11,032 nucleotides of DNA from Gemmatimonadales bacterium UBA4718 (GTDB lineage: Bacteria > Gemmatimonadota > Gemmatimonadetes > Gemmatimonadales > Gemmatimonadaceae). The number at the start of each line of letters is the position of its first letter. Position 1 is the stretch's first letter. Made by a program: the position numbers and the translations under genes. Below, piece after piece: positions 1-6,017 of this stretch. The notes beneath the pieces are model-generated. The model did not search any database. It saw nothing but the letters and a program-made list of their open reading frames with translations, and had not been told where the DNA came from. The stretch lies in assembly GCA_002404375.1 (NCBI GenBank), contig DHJO01000197.1, positions 26,593-37,624 of the forward strand, read 5' to 3'.

Positions 1-28
1 CGCCACCACCGCCACCACCGCCGCCACC
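1..28. repeat. Short GC-rich tandem repeat encoding a polyglycine tract
   Basis: Nine-base units of the form CGCCACCAC occur twice perfectly and are followed by a one-base variant. On the minus strand they encode nine consecutive glycines (GGC/GGT codons) at visible residues 395-403 of the efflux adaptor, and the tract continues off the window. Triplet-based tandem repeats like this can change length by slippage without breaking the frame. It is a coding low-complexity repeat, not a mobile or CRISPR repeat. Confidence 0.75.
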
Positions 29-1210
29 GCGCCGGCCAGTCGATGAAGCCGTACCCGGCGCTGTGCCCTGTGCGCCGAACCCGCTGCGCGTCGAGCTCGC
101 GGCGCCGCCGTATCTCCGAGCACCTGTCGTATCACCCGCGGCTCCCGTTGGCGATCCTCCGCGTGCGGCACGCGCGGCTGCCTGCGCGGCCTTCAACGAG
201 TCTGGACTAACCCCGAGAACCGGAGCGACCGTCGCCGCGTCCTTTGTGATTCGTATTGCATCACTCGGCACCGCGAGAACGTTGTCCTTCCGCAGGATGT
301 CCATCACCACCTGGCCGTTCATACCGGGCATGAGCGCGCCGTCAGAGTTGTCGAGACTCACGAGGACCGGGAACATGGTGACGCTCGATTGCACGACCGC
401 CTCCGGCTGGACTTGCTCCACGATACCCACGAATCTTCGATTAGGGAACGCGTCGACAGTCACAGTGGCCGTCTGGCCCGCCTTGACGTTGCCGATGTCC
501 GTTTCGTTCACGAACGCGCGCATCCGGACTTTGCTCAAGTCGGCCATGTCGAGAATCGTCGTACCGCCGCTCGCCGCGGTCGAGGCTGACGTGATTACCG
601 TCCCTACCGATACCGGGCGCAGGATGACAGTACCGTTCGTCGGCGCGGTAATCGTAGCATCTTCCAATTGGAGTTTCGCGGTCGAGAGATTCGTCCGGGC
701 TTTGATGACGGCTGCATCCGCGTTGGAGAAAGCCACCGTCGCCGCCTCCATCTCCGTCGCCGTGATGATCTTCTGCTGGTACAGCTCCGCGGACCGGTTG
801 CGTTGCGACAGCGCCACTGCCCTCGCTACAGTCGCCGAGGCAAGATCAGCCGCCGCTTGAGTGTACGCATTCTGCACAGTGCGCGGATCGATCTGCACCA
901 GTAGATCGCCGGTTTTTACTTTCGATCCTACGTCGACGGGCATCTTGATGATAGTGCCCGATGCCTTCGACTTCACTTCGACGATGTCGATCGGCTCAAC
1001 GGTTCCATTCGCCTGCGCGCTCAGCACGATGCTGCGCCGCTCGACTGGCGCAGTGTCGATCACGAGCACAGGATCAGTCGTCTTGTTGCACGCACCGAGC
1101 GCAATGATGGCAACCGCCGCGATTTTCCTCAGCGACGAAACGCGAACCTCGCGACCAACCGTTCCGTTGTCGTTCGTTTGATTTCTGGAAGATTCTCGAC
1201 CCTTGATCAC
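1..1210 (-). CDS. HlyD/MacA-type periplasmic adaptor of a tripartite efflux pump, lipoprotein (C-terminus cut by window edge)
   Basis: This periplasmic adaptor would bridge an inner-membrane pump and a TolC-type channel. The minus-strand frame is open from a GTG at 1210 to the left edge, giving 403 visible residues. That GTG overlaps the TGA of the upstream channel gene (GTGA), so translation is probably coupled. Residues 27-41 are a lipoprotein signal ending in the lipobox LGAC, with Cys41 the lipid anchor. Next come the first lipoyl half (about 70-110, with SGTI and GSKVKTGDLL), an alpha-hairpin (about 112-182), the second lipoyl half (about 184-208, ATITAPTNGTV) and a beta-barrel (about 215-320). 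From about residue 325 the expected membrane-proximal domain is interrupted by a low-complexity Ala/Gly/Ser/Arg stretch ending in nine glycines. The rest lies outside the window. A MacB-type ABC pump or an RND pump gene may follow there. The family call is firm; the substrate is unknown. Confidence 0.9.
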   Translation of the reverse strand, partial: MIKGRESSRNQTNDNGTVGREVRVSSLRKIAAVAIIALGACNKTTDPVLVIDTAPVERRSIVLSAQANGTVEPIDIVEVKSKASGTIIKMPVDVGSKVKTGDLLVQIDPRTVQNAYTQAAADLASATVARAVALSQRNRSAELYQQKIITATEMEAATVAFSNADAAVIKARTNLSTAKLQLEDATITAPTNGTVILRPVSVGTVITSASTAASGGTTILDMADLSKVRMRAFVNETDIGNVKAGQTATVTVDAFPNRRFVGIVEQVQPEAVVQSSVTMFPVLVSLDNSDGALMPGMNGQVVMDILRKDNVLAVPSDAIRITKDAATVAPVLGVSPDSLKAAQAAARAARGGSPTGAAGDTTGARRYGGAASSTRSGFGAQGTAPGTASSTGRRGGGGGGGGG

Positions 1211-2586
1211 CGCAGCTCCTGTCCGATGAGGGCCTCGAGCTGCGCCCGTGCGATCCGATAATCGTACCGCGCCTGAATCAGCGCCTGTTCTGCCGTCGCC
1301 AACGCTGCCTGCGACGTGATGAGATCGAGTAGAACCGATGCGCCGATGTTGTAACGCTGCTGCTGCACCCGAACATCTTCCTCTGCCGCCGCGACAGATG
1401 CGACCTGCACCGCCACCCTCTGGGACGCGCCCCGGAGCGCCCCTATGTATTGGGTCAGAGATTGCTGCTGCCCCAGTTGCGTGTCACGCAGTGCCACCTG
1501 CGCGTTCACCTCGGCGACCTTCGCGCGCACGACCTGCTCCTCGCGCTGAAAGTTGTTGAAGACGGGGTACGAGAGCGAGAAGGTCAACCGACCGTTGTAC
1601 GCAAACGCGCCGTCGCCGAGGCCGAATCGCGGATCGACGCCGCTGCCAGTGCGCGAATAGCTCGCGCTCAACGACGGGAGGTACGTCGCTTTCGATGCTT
1701 TTCGTGACTCCTCGGCCGCCTCCACATTCGCCTGCGCCTGTTTCACTGCCGGCCCCTGCTTTGCGAGAGATGCAAGCTCCGCGCTGTCGGGGAGCGCTGC
1801 CATGTTCTCCTGCAGCGAAGCGGGGTCCGCGGTAACCGGCACTTCCGACCCAACCAACCGAGTGAGCGCGGCATCTGCTGCCTCCTTGTTGGTCTGAGCG
1901 GTAATCAGAGCCAGCTGCGCGTTTCCAACCTGCACTACGCCTCGTAGCGAATCCGAGCGAGTCGCGACTCCGGCCCGCACCTTCGCTATGGAGGTCTTGA
2001 ACTGCTCGGTTGCTTGCGCCATCTGCAGCTCGGCGGCATCGCGACTCTCTATCGCCGCAAGCACCGCGTAATATTGCTGCTTGACCAGCAGGGCGACGTT
2101 GTACTTTACCGCGACGCGGTTGGCTTCGGCAGCGGCGATGTCGTAGTTCGCGGTTCGCAGCGCATACAGCCGCTGCCCGCCATCGAACAGCGTCATGTTG
2201 AGAGAAAGACCGGTGCTGTTGGTCGGCGCCGACGTAATGGCGACCGTCTCGCCATTCGAATTGACGCGCGTCCCCCCGCCGCCCAACTGGATCGCTCTGC
2301 CCGCGCTCAGAGTCGCGCTCGGCATGATCGCGCCAATTGCCGACACTTTGGCTGCCCTGCTCGTTCTCTCGACACCCTCGGCCTGAACTGCCAGAGGGTC
2401 ATTCTGCTGAGCCATTCGGACCGCTTCGTCGAGCGAGATCTTCCTCGCGCTGTCGGGGGCGCGGGTGAGTCCCGGCTGAAGGCCGGGCTTGAGAACCTGA
2501 CCTCCTGCAACGTCGACGACGCCGAGCAACAGCGTCAGTGCTATGGCCGAGACTAGTCTCAACGGCCTCTCTTTATTGAAAGACAT
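1207..2586 (-). CDS. TolC-family outer-membrane efflux channel protein
   Basis: A 459-residue outer-membrane channel subunit for a tripartite exporter, close to the usual TolC/OEP length. Residues 1-29 form a Sec signal peptide: a basic start (NKERPLR), a hydrophobic core and a likely cut near AGG. Two outer-membrane efflux protein repeats follow. The first begins at KISLDEAVRMAQQNDP (about 49-64) and the second at about 265. Each has long Ala/Gln-rich coiled-coil helices and a barrel section (for example LSLNMTLFDGGQRLY and LTFSLSYPVFNNFQREEQ). The C-terminal helix RIARAQLEALIGQ is typical of the family. It lies first in the operon, and the adaptor gene starts inside its stop codon. I see no clear Shine-Dalgarno before the ATG. 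The AT-rich stretch at 2598-2620, just after the atp terminator, is where its promoter would lie, but no convincing -35/-10 pair could be read. Confidence 0.93.
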   Translation of the reverse strand: MSFNKERPLRLVSAIALTLLLGVVDVAGGQVLKPGLQPGLTRAPDSARKISLDEAVRMAQQNDPLAVQAEGVERTSRAAKVSAIGAIMPSATLSAGRAIQLGGGGTRVNSNGETVAITSAPTNSTGLSLNMTLFDGGQRLYALRTANYDIAAAEANRVAVKYNVALLVKQQYYAVLAAIESRDAAELQMAQATEQFKTSIAKVRAGVATRSDSLRGVVQVGNAQLALITAQTNKEAADAALTRLVGSEVPVTADPASLQENMAALPDSAELASLAKQGPAVKQAQANVEAAEESRKASKATYLPSLSASYSRTGSGVDPRFGLGDGAFAYNGRLTFSLSYPVFNNFQREEQVVRAKVAEVNAQVALRDTQLGQQQSLTQYIGALRGASQRVAVQVASVAAAEEDVRVQQQRYNIGASVLLDLITSQAALATAEQALIQARYDYRIARAQLEALIGQELR

Positions 2587-2610
2587 TTGATTGCGAGCCG
2601 GATTAATTTA

Positions 2611-2643
2611 GCAAAACGAAAGGGCCGCACCGAACCGCGGCCC
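2611..2643 (-). terminator. Intrinsic terminator of the atp operon
   Basis: On the minus strand a perfect 7-bp GC stem (GGGCCGC at 2637-2643 and GCGGCCC at 2622-2628, 8-base loop) is followed directly by a T-rich tail, TTTCGTTTTG. It lies 46 bases after the atpH stop and before the TolC-family gene. It therefore separates the ATP synthase operon from the efflux operon and ends transcription after the delta subunit. Confidence 0.82.
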
Positions 2644-2688
2644 GTCAATAACTACGTCCAACCGGCGCCTAGTGCTGTGAAGACCCGG

Positions 2689-3237
2689 CTACCGAGTTGC
2701 CGTAGCGAGCATCCTGCTCCTCAAGGTGGCCAGACGGCGACGAACCGAGCCGTCCATCACGGTGTCCCCGACCTTAACGATCACGCCACCCAGAATGTCC
2801 GGGTTGACCGAGATGTGCGGCACCACCCGCTTCCCGAACAACCGCGACAGCTGCCGCACGAGCGCGTCCCTCTCCGGCTCGCCCGGGTCGCGAGCGACGG
2901 TGACGTTCGCGTGCACCCGGTCCTCCGACTCGTCGATGAGTACGTGGTACTCCTCTGCGATCGCCGGAATCACCATCTGGCGCCGCTTCATTATCACGGT
3001 CTCCAGAAAGCGGAGAAACAAAGGCGGAAGCCGTTTGCCGAGCGCCTTCTTCAGGATCTCGATCTTGCGCGAGGCGGCGAGCTTTGGCGATTCGAGGAAA
3101 GTCTTGAGCGTGTGATCTTCCCTCATCGCCGCGGCAATGGATTCGATAAGCGCTCCCCACTCCTCCGCCTGCCCCTCTCTTTTCGCGAGGACCAGCAGCG
3201 TCTCGGCGTAATTGCGGCCGATGGTGGCGTCGTTCAT
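2689..3237 (-). CDS. atpH: F1Fo ATP synthase delta subunit (OSCP)
   Basis: This is the peripheral-stalk subunit that ties the b-subunit stalk to the top of the F1 head. The protein has 182 residues, normal for the family (about 175-185). The N-terminal helical domain spans roughly 3-105 (starting IGRNYAETLLVLAKREG). The C-terminal OSCP/delta signature lies around 139-172, with VNPDILGGVIVKVGDTVMDG followed by SVRRRLATLRSRM. The ATG overlaps the TGA of atpF (ATGA at 3234-3237), so translation is coupled. In most bacteria atpA follows atpH, but here a terminator does, so this is the last gene of the operon. The assignment is secure. Confidence 0.97.
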   Translation of the reverse strand: MNDATIGRNYAETLLVLAKREGQAEEWGALIESIAAAMREDHTLKTFLESPKLAASRKIEILKKALGKRLPPLFLRFLETVIMKRRQMVIPAIAEEYHVLIDESEDRVHANVTVARDPGEPERDALVRQLSRLFGKRVVPHISVNPDILGGVIVKVGDTVMDGSVRRRLATLRSRMLATATR

Positions 3238-3809
3238 CCGCGCTTCGGCTCGGTAACGGGAATCGAAGCGAGGAAGCTCTCCACGATCTTCCGATTGGAC
3301 TGATCGTCCAGGTTCTTCTCGATCACCTTACCCGCTCCGGCGATGGCGAGCTCGATGGCCTCGCGCCGCAGCTCGGCGATCGCATTCTCCTTCTCCATCT
3401 CGATCTCACGCCGCGCGCGCTCCAGCAGCGCCTGTTGTTGTTGATGCGTTTCCTCAAGCATCGTCGTGCGAAGCTTTTCACCCGTCTGACGACCCTCGAC
3501 GATGATCTTCTGCGCTTCCACCCGAGCCGCCTCGATCCCCTTCTGTTGCTCGGCGAGAATGCGTGCTGCTTCTTCGCGATCGCGCTTTGCTCCCTCGATT
3601 GCCTCTTCCAGCGCCTTCTCACGCGCCTCGACGGCGGCCGTGATCTTCGGGAAGACGAGCTTGCCAAGGATGGCGAAGAGAATAAGGAAGATTATTAGCG
3701 TCCAGAACATCAGCCCACCGGCGGGCGAGAGAAGATCGCCCGATGGCGCCTCCGTTCCTTCTGGTACGGTGACGGTCTGCTGCAGGAGTGCGAAAATAAA
3801 AGTCATCAT
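3234..3809 (-). CDS. atpF: F1Fo ATP synthase subunit b
   Basis: This is the membrane-anchored, dimeric stator stalk of ATP synthase. The protein has 191 residues. A hydrophobic start (about 3-10) is followed by a polar stretch and one transmembrane helix at about 33-53 (LMFWTLIIFLILFAILGKLV). A long charged coiled coil of alternating Glu/Arg/Lys/Ala runs from about 57 to 165, and a delta-binding C-terminal part begins at about 150 (AIELAIAGAGKVIEKNL). Only one b gene is present; there is no b/b' pair. Two ATGs are adjacent (3809 and 3806), and neither has a good Shine-Dalgarno, unlike atpE just upstream. This fits lower translation of b than of c. The short hydrophobic N-terminus might act as a cleavable signal, but that is uncertain. 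Confidence 0.96.
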   Translation of the reverse strand: MMTFIFALLQQTVTVPEGTEAPSGDLLSPAGGLMFWTLIIFLILFAILGKLVFPKITAAVEAREKALEEAIEGAKRDREEAARILAEQQKGIEAARVEAQKIIVEGRQTGEKLRTTMLEETHQQQQALLERARREIEMEKENAIAELRREAIELAIAGAGKVIEKNLDDQSNRKIVESFLASIPVTEPKRG

Positions 3810-3840
3810 GGAATGGTTGCCCGTAGGTCTGCGGTGGCGG

Positions 3841-3867
3841 ACCGCGGTGCAGTCATAGCACCGCGGT
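3841..3867 (-). promoter_or_regulatory. Strong intercistronic hairpin between atpE and atpF
   Basis: ACCGCGGTGC (3841-3850) and GCACCGCGGT (3858-3867) form a perfect 10-bp stem around a 7-base loop. It starts 16 bases after the atpE stop and ends about 30 bases before the atpF start. No T-run follows in either direction, so it is not an ordinary intrinsic terminator. A likely role is protecting the 3' end of atpE mRNA after processing, or reducing read-through. Either would raise the yield of c relative to b and delta. The structure is seen in the sequence; the role is inferred. Confidence 0.6.
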
Positions 3868-3882
3868 GCGCACGCCGTCCTG

Positions 3883-4161
3883 CTAGAACTTGCGCTGAAT
3901 CAGGAACGCGATGACGACGCCAAACAACGCGACGCCCTCGATCAGCGCCGCGAAGATGATCGCGCTAGTCTGAATTTTGGCTTGCATCTCTGGCTGACGC
4001 GCCATTCCGTCCATTGCCTGGCCGGCGAGACGTCCGATACCGATGCCCGCCCCAATGGCGGCGAGACCGGCGCCAACCCCTGCGCCGAGCATTCCCCACG
4101 CGCCTGAATACTCCTTGGTAAACGTTGCTGCGGCCTGAAGCAGCGGGAAGATCGAGACCAT
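3883..4161 (-). CDS. atpE: F1Fo ATP synthase subunit c
   Basis: This is the proteolipid that assembles into the rotating c-ring and carries the coupling ion. The protein has 92 residues, slightly longer than the usual 70-85 because of an N-terminal extension of about 20 residues. Helix 1 is at about 23-46 with the glycine-rich GAGVGAGLAAIGAGIGIG. The polar loop ARQPE is at 54-58, and helix 2 is at about 63-88. Glu75 (ALIEGVALFG) is the ion-binding carboxylate. The position aligning with the sodium-binding Gln of the Ilyobacter ring is Ile42, and the residue after Glu75 is Gly, not Ser. I therefore infer proton coupling. A good ribosome site, AAGGGG with 8-base spacing, precedes the ATG. The gene is separated from atpB by 137 bases with no reading frame, and from atpF by a hairpin region. 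Confidence 0.97.
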   Translation of the reverse strand: MVSIFPLLQAAATFTKEYSGAWGMLGAGVGAGLAAIGAGIGIGRLAGQAMDGMARQPEMQAKIQTSAIIFAALIEGVALFGVVIAFLIQRKF

Positions 4162-4169
4162 TTTGTATT

Positions 4170-4175
4170 CCCCTT
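4170..4175 (-). promoter_or_regulatory. atpE: Ribosome binding site of atpE
   Basis: AAGGGG on the minus strand, 8 bases before the atpE ATG, is the clearest Shine-Dalgarno in the operon. The other atp genes start by overlap or lack a recognisable one. The rest of the 137-base atpB-atpE gap (4162-4298) holds only a weak 5-bp hairpin (CGGAC/GTCCG at 4209-4222). A strong site at atpE fits the need for many c subunits per complex. Confidence 0.6.
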
Positions 4176-4298
4176 CATCAATCGTGAGATGTCATGCTCG
4201 CGCCCTTTCGGACGCTGGTCCGTCGCCGGGACATATTCCCAACGGACTTCTCCAGCCCGCTCGGCCGGATACCTACGCGAAGTTGAGCCGGCTCCGCG

Positions 4299-5147
4299 TC
4301 AGTGCGCACCCTCGCGAATCAGTCCGATGAAGACACTGGAGAGAAGCGTGAAGATGAACGCCTGCAAAATTGCAACGAACAATTCAAGAACAGAGATTCC
4401 AATCCCCATTAGAACGGGAACCGGCACCAGGAACCAGCTTCCGAACGTAAAGATGAGGCTGATCAGAGCTAGCAGCACCACGTGGCCGGCCGTCATGTTG
4501 GCGAATAGACGGATCGCCAGCGCGAAGGGCTTCGTGAACTTTCCGATGATCTCGATTGGCGTGAGGATCGGTGAGATGAACAGCTTCATCCCGAGCGACA
4601 TGTCGTCGGGCCAGAAGATGATCGTATTGATGTATTTCTTACCCTGTGCCTTCATCCCCGCGAGCTCGATCACGATGAACGTGACGATTGCCAGGGTGGC
4701 GGTTACCGAGATGTTGCCTGTCGCCGTCGCTCCGTAGGGAACCAACCCGAGCATGTTGGCGAACAGAATGAAAAAGAAAAGGGTTAGCAGAAAGGGGACG
4801 TAGCCATTCCCATGCGGCCCGACATTTGGAAGAACTACTTCGTTGCGCATGTAGAGAACGAGAGCCTCGAGTCCGTTCCCCAATCCGCTGGGCGCCTTCC
4901 CCTCGGCTGTTCTTCGATTGTGCGCCCGCAGAGCGAGTGTTGTTGTCAGAACGCAGAGGAGCGCCGCGATCCAGAGCATGATGACGTGCCTGGTGAGCGA
5001 GATGTCGAGAACGAATCGTCCAATGTGGATCGGATTCCAATGCGGTAGCTCGTACTCGCATACGAAACCGGACCTCAGGCACGGATAGTCGAGCGTATGC
5101 CCGTCCGTGATGTGTGGCGTGATGAAGTCGATCTGGCTAGCGATCAT
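4299..5147 (-). CDS. atpB: F1Fo ATP synthase subunit a
   Basis: This integral membrane stator subunit forms the two proton half-channels against the c-ring. The protein has 282 residues, usual for the family. Hydrophobic segments lie at about 53-72, 117-137, 145-163, 185-202, 206-236 and 240-277. The essential arginine is Arg213 in FALAIRLFANMTAGH. Asn217 and Gln262 (AILQAFIF) match the E. coli channel residues Asn214 and Gln252. The E. coli Glu219/His245 pair appears swapped as His222/Glu255, as in mitochondrial subunit a. The N-terminal arm, periplasmic in this family, carries Cys23 and Cys30, which is unusual. The ATG at 5147 lies inside the end of the AtpI-like gene (11-base overlap) with no clear Shine-Dalgarno, so coupling is likely. 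Confidence 0.96.
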   Translation of the reverse strand: MIASQIDFITPHITDGHTLDYPCLRSGFVCEYELPHWNPIHIGRFVLDISLTRHVIMLWIAALLCVLTTTLALRAHNRRTAEGKAPSGLGNGLEALVLYMRNEVVLPNVGPHGNGYVPFLLTLFFFILFANMLGLVPYGATATGNISVTATLAIVTFIVIELAGMKAQGKKYINTIIFWPDDMSLGMKLFISPILTPIEIIGKFTKPFALAIRLFANMTAGHVVLLALISLIFTFGSWFLVPVPVLMGIGISVLELFVAILQAFIFTLLSSVFIGLIREGAH

Positions 5148-5511
5148 ATTCGAGCAGCAACGGTTCGGCCATCATCGTCATGAAGAAAAAAGTCACGAGA
5201 CTCACCAGCGCCGCGTCGAGCGAGAGAAACATCACCCTCGCCAGTGGCGCGTACAGCACCAGCACCAACAGCCTCATCCCCGCGCCGATGCCCCAGCGAA
5301 TCAACAGATCGCCTGGCGCACTGTGTCCACTGCGTGCCGGGCGCAACAGCGCATAAGATCCGAGCTGTACTGCGAAAGCCAGTCCAGCGCTGACAAGCAT
5401 CGACTTGTGCTCGACCACCGTCGTGAAATAGCTCCGTAGAACTACGGTGGCGATAACGATGAGCGCTGCCGAGACACCAGCAAACAATCCCAGCGCTCTC
5501 CCCTCTTTCAC
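5137..5511 (-). CDS. atpI: AtpI-like small membrane protein of the ATP synthase operon
   Basis: A 124-residue protein with four predicted membrane helices at about 9-26, 38-56, 70-92 and 98-118, joined by short charged loops. Length, topology and position (between atpZ and atpB) match the ATP synthase I family (PF03899 type), whose members help c-ring assembly or carry cations. It is not part of the finished enzyme core. It starts with GTG at 5511, overlapping the atpZ stop as GTGA, and its end overlaps the atpB start by 11 bases, so three genes are translationally chained. The sequence itself is weakly conserved. The call therefore rests on context and topology more than on specific residues. 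Confidence 0.78.
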   Translation of the reverse strand: MKEGRALGLFAGVSAALIVIATVVLRSYFTTVVEHKSMLVSAGLAFAVQLGSYALLRPARSGHSAPGDLLIRWGIGAGMRLLVLVLYAPLARVMFLSLDAALVSLVTFFFMTMMAEPLLLEYDR

Positions 5512-5798
5512 CGCTGACTATCTCTCGGACCCGTGCCGGTGCGCGCCGCTCTCTCCTCGTCGTCACGCCGCTGCGCCGCGGTGATCTTGCGGTACATCAG
5601 GTAAAACGCGCCGCCGCCACCGATGAAAACTCCGGCGATCGTGAACAATCCGGAGGTTCCGAGCCTGTCATCGACCCATTGTCCGGCGAAGAGGAAGACG
5701 ACAATCGCCGCGGCGAACTGGAGCCCGACGCCGGCGAAATCGGCGCCCGACAACCCGCCCGAAGGCGAGGTTTTGCGCAGCCCCTTTTCGTCTCCCAT
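5508..5798 (-). CDS. atpZ: AtpZ/AtpI-family accessory protein, first gene of the atp operon
   Basis: A 96-residue protein with two membrane helices, about 21-40 (FAGVGLQFAAAIVVFLFAGQ) and 50-68 (GLFTIAGVFIGGGGAFYLMY), joined by the short loop WVDDRLGTS. Its tail from 70 is charged and cytosolic. The small glycine-rich hairpin with an Asp-containing turn is the hallmark of the AtpZ family (PF09527), encoded at the head of many atp operons. Bacillus members work with AtpI and have been linked to Mg/Ca supply and ATP synthase assembly. No Shine-Dalgarno precedes the ATG; the preceding bases read CTCCTC. The start is supported by the end of the frame's clear homology and by the palindrome 19 bases upstream. 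A slightly later start cannot be excluded. Confidence 0.85.
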   Translation of the reverse strand: MGDEKGLRKTSPSGGLSGADFAGVGLQFAAAIVVFLFAGQWVDDRLGTSGLFTIAGVFIGGGGAFYLMYRKITAAQRRDDEERAARTGTGPRDSQR

Positions 5799-5816
5799 TC
5801 TGAGGAGAAACTAACC

Positions 5817-5838
5817 GCTTGTGAAGATTTTCACAAGC
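5817..5838. promoter_or_regulatory. CRP/FNR-type palindrome upstream of the atp operon
   Basis: GCTTGTGAA (5817-5825) and TTCACAAGC (5830-5838) are a perfect 9-bp inverted repeat around GATT. The core reads TGTGA-N6-TCACA, the exact consensus half-sites of CRP-family operators. Its centre is 29-30 bases before the atpZ ATG. A bound regulator there would more likely block than activate atp transcription. The repeat could also fold as a leader hairpin in the atp mRNA. I could not read a convincing atp promoter upstream of it. The rest of the 219-base divergent gap (5799-6017) holds no reading frame I can support. Confidence 0.55.
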
Positions 5839-5928
5839 TAAGTGGGAGGCGATTTCCGAATAGATGCCGAACATTTCCAGGGGTCGCAACTCCAAGAAAC
5901 ATGGGAAGTTAGTGCGGTTACTTAGGTG

Positions 5929-5957
5929 TTGACCGCTCGTCCTTGAGTTGATAAGTT
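5929..5957 (+). promoter_or_regulatory. Candidate sigma-70-type promoter for the BsuPI-domain gene
   Basis: TTGACC (5929-5934) matches five of six -35 consensus bases. It is spaced 17 bases from TAAGTT (5952-5957), which matches only three of six -10 bases. Transcription would start near 5964, about 55 bases before the ATG of the secreted protein. The weak -10 makes this tentative. Confidence 0.3.
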
Positions 5958-6017
5958 GGGTTCTCGCGATACGTGGGAACCGCCCGCCCATCATCGACGC
6001 CGCCCGAACTTTCCGTA

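Noticed and set aside
1..28. Possible CRISPR or mobile-element repeat at the left edge
   Set aside because: The nine-base units are contiguous with no spacers and simply encode polyglycine.
63..860. Long plus-strand frame of 265 codons
   Set aside because: It is antisense to the efflux adaptor, whose minus-strand frame has clear lipoyl and lipobox features; the plus-strand product has no recognisable domain.
2587..3303. Plus-strand frame of 238 codons
   Set aside because: It is a GC-rich shadow of atpH and the atp terminator, rich in Arg/His with no fold signature.
3841..3867. Hairpin as an intrinsic terminator inside the atp operon
   Set aside because: No T-run follows the stem on the coding strand, and essential atp genes lie downstream.
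4284..4293. Palindrome GAGCCGGCTC just after the atpB stop
   Set aside because: Ten bases with no loop and no flanking structure; easily chance in GC-rich DNA.
5959..5983. GGTTC...GAACC inverted repeat near the BsuPI gene
   Set aside because: Only five base pairs around a long loop; expected by chance in this composition.
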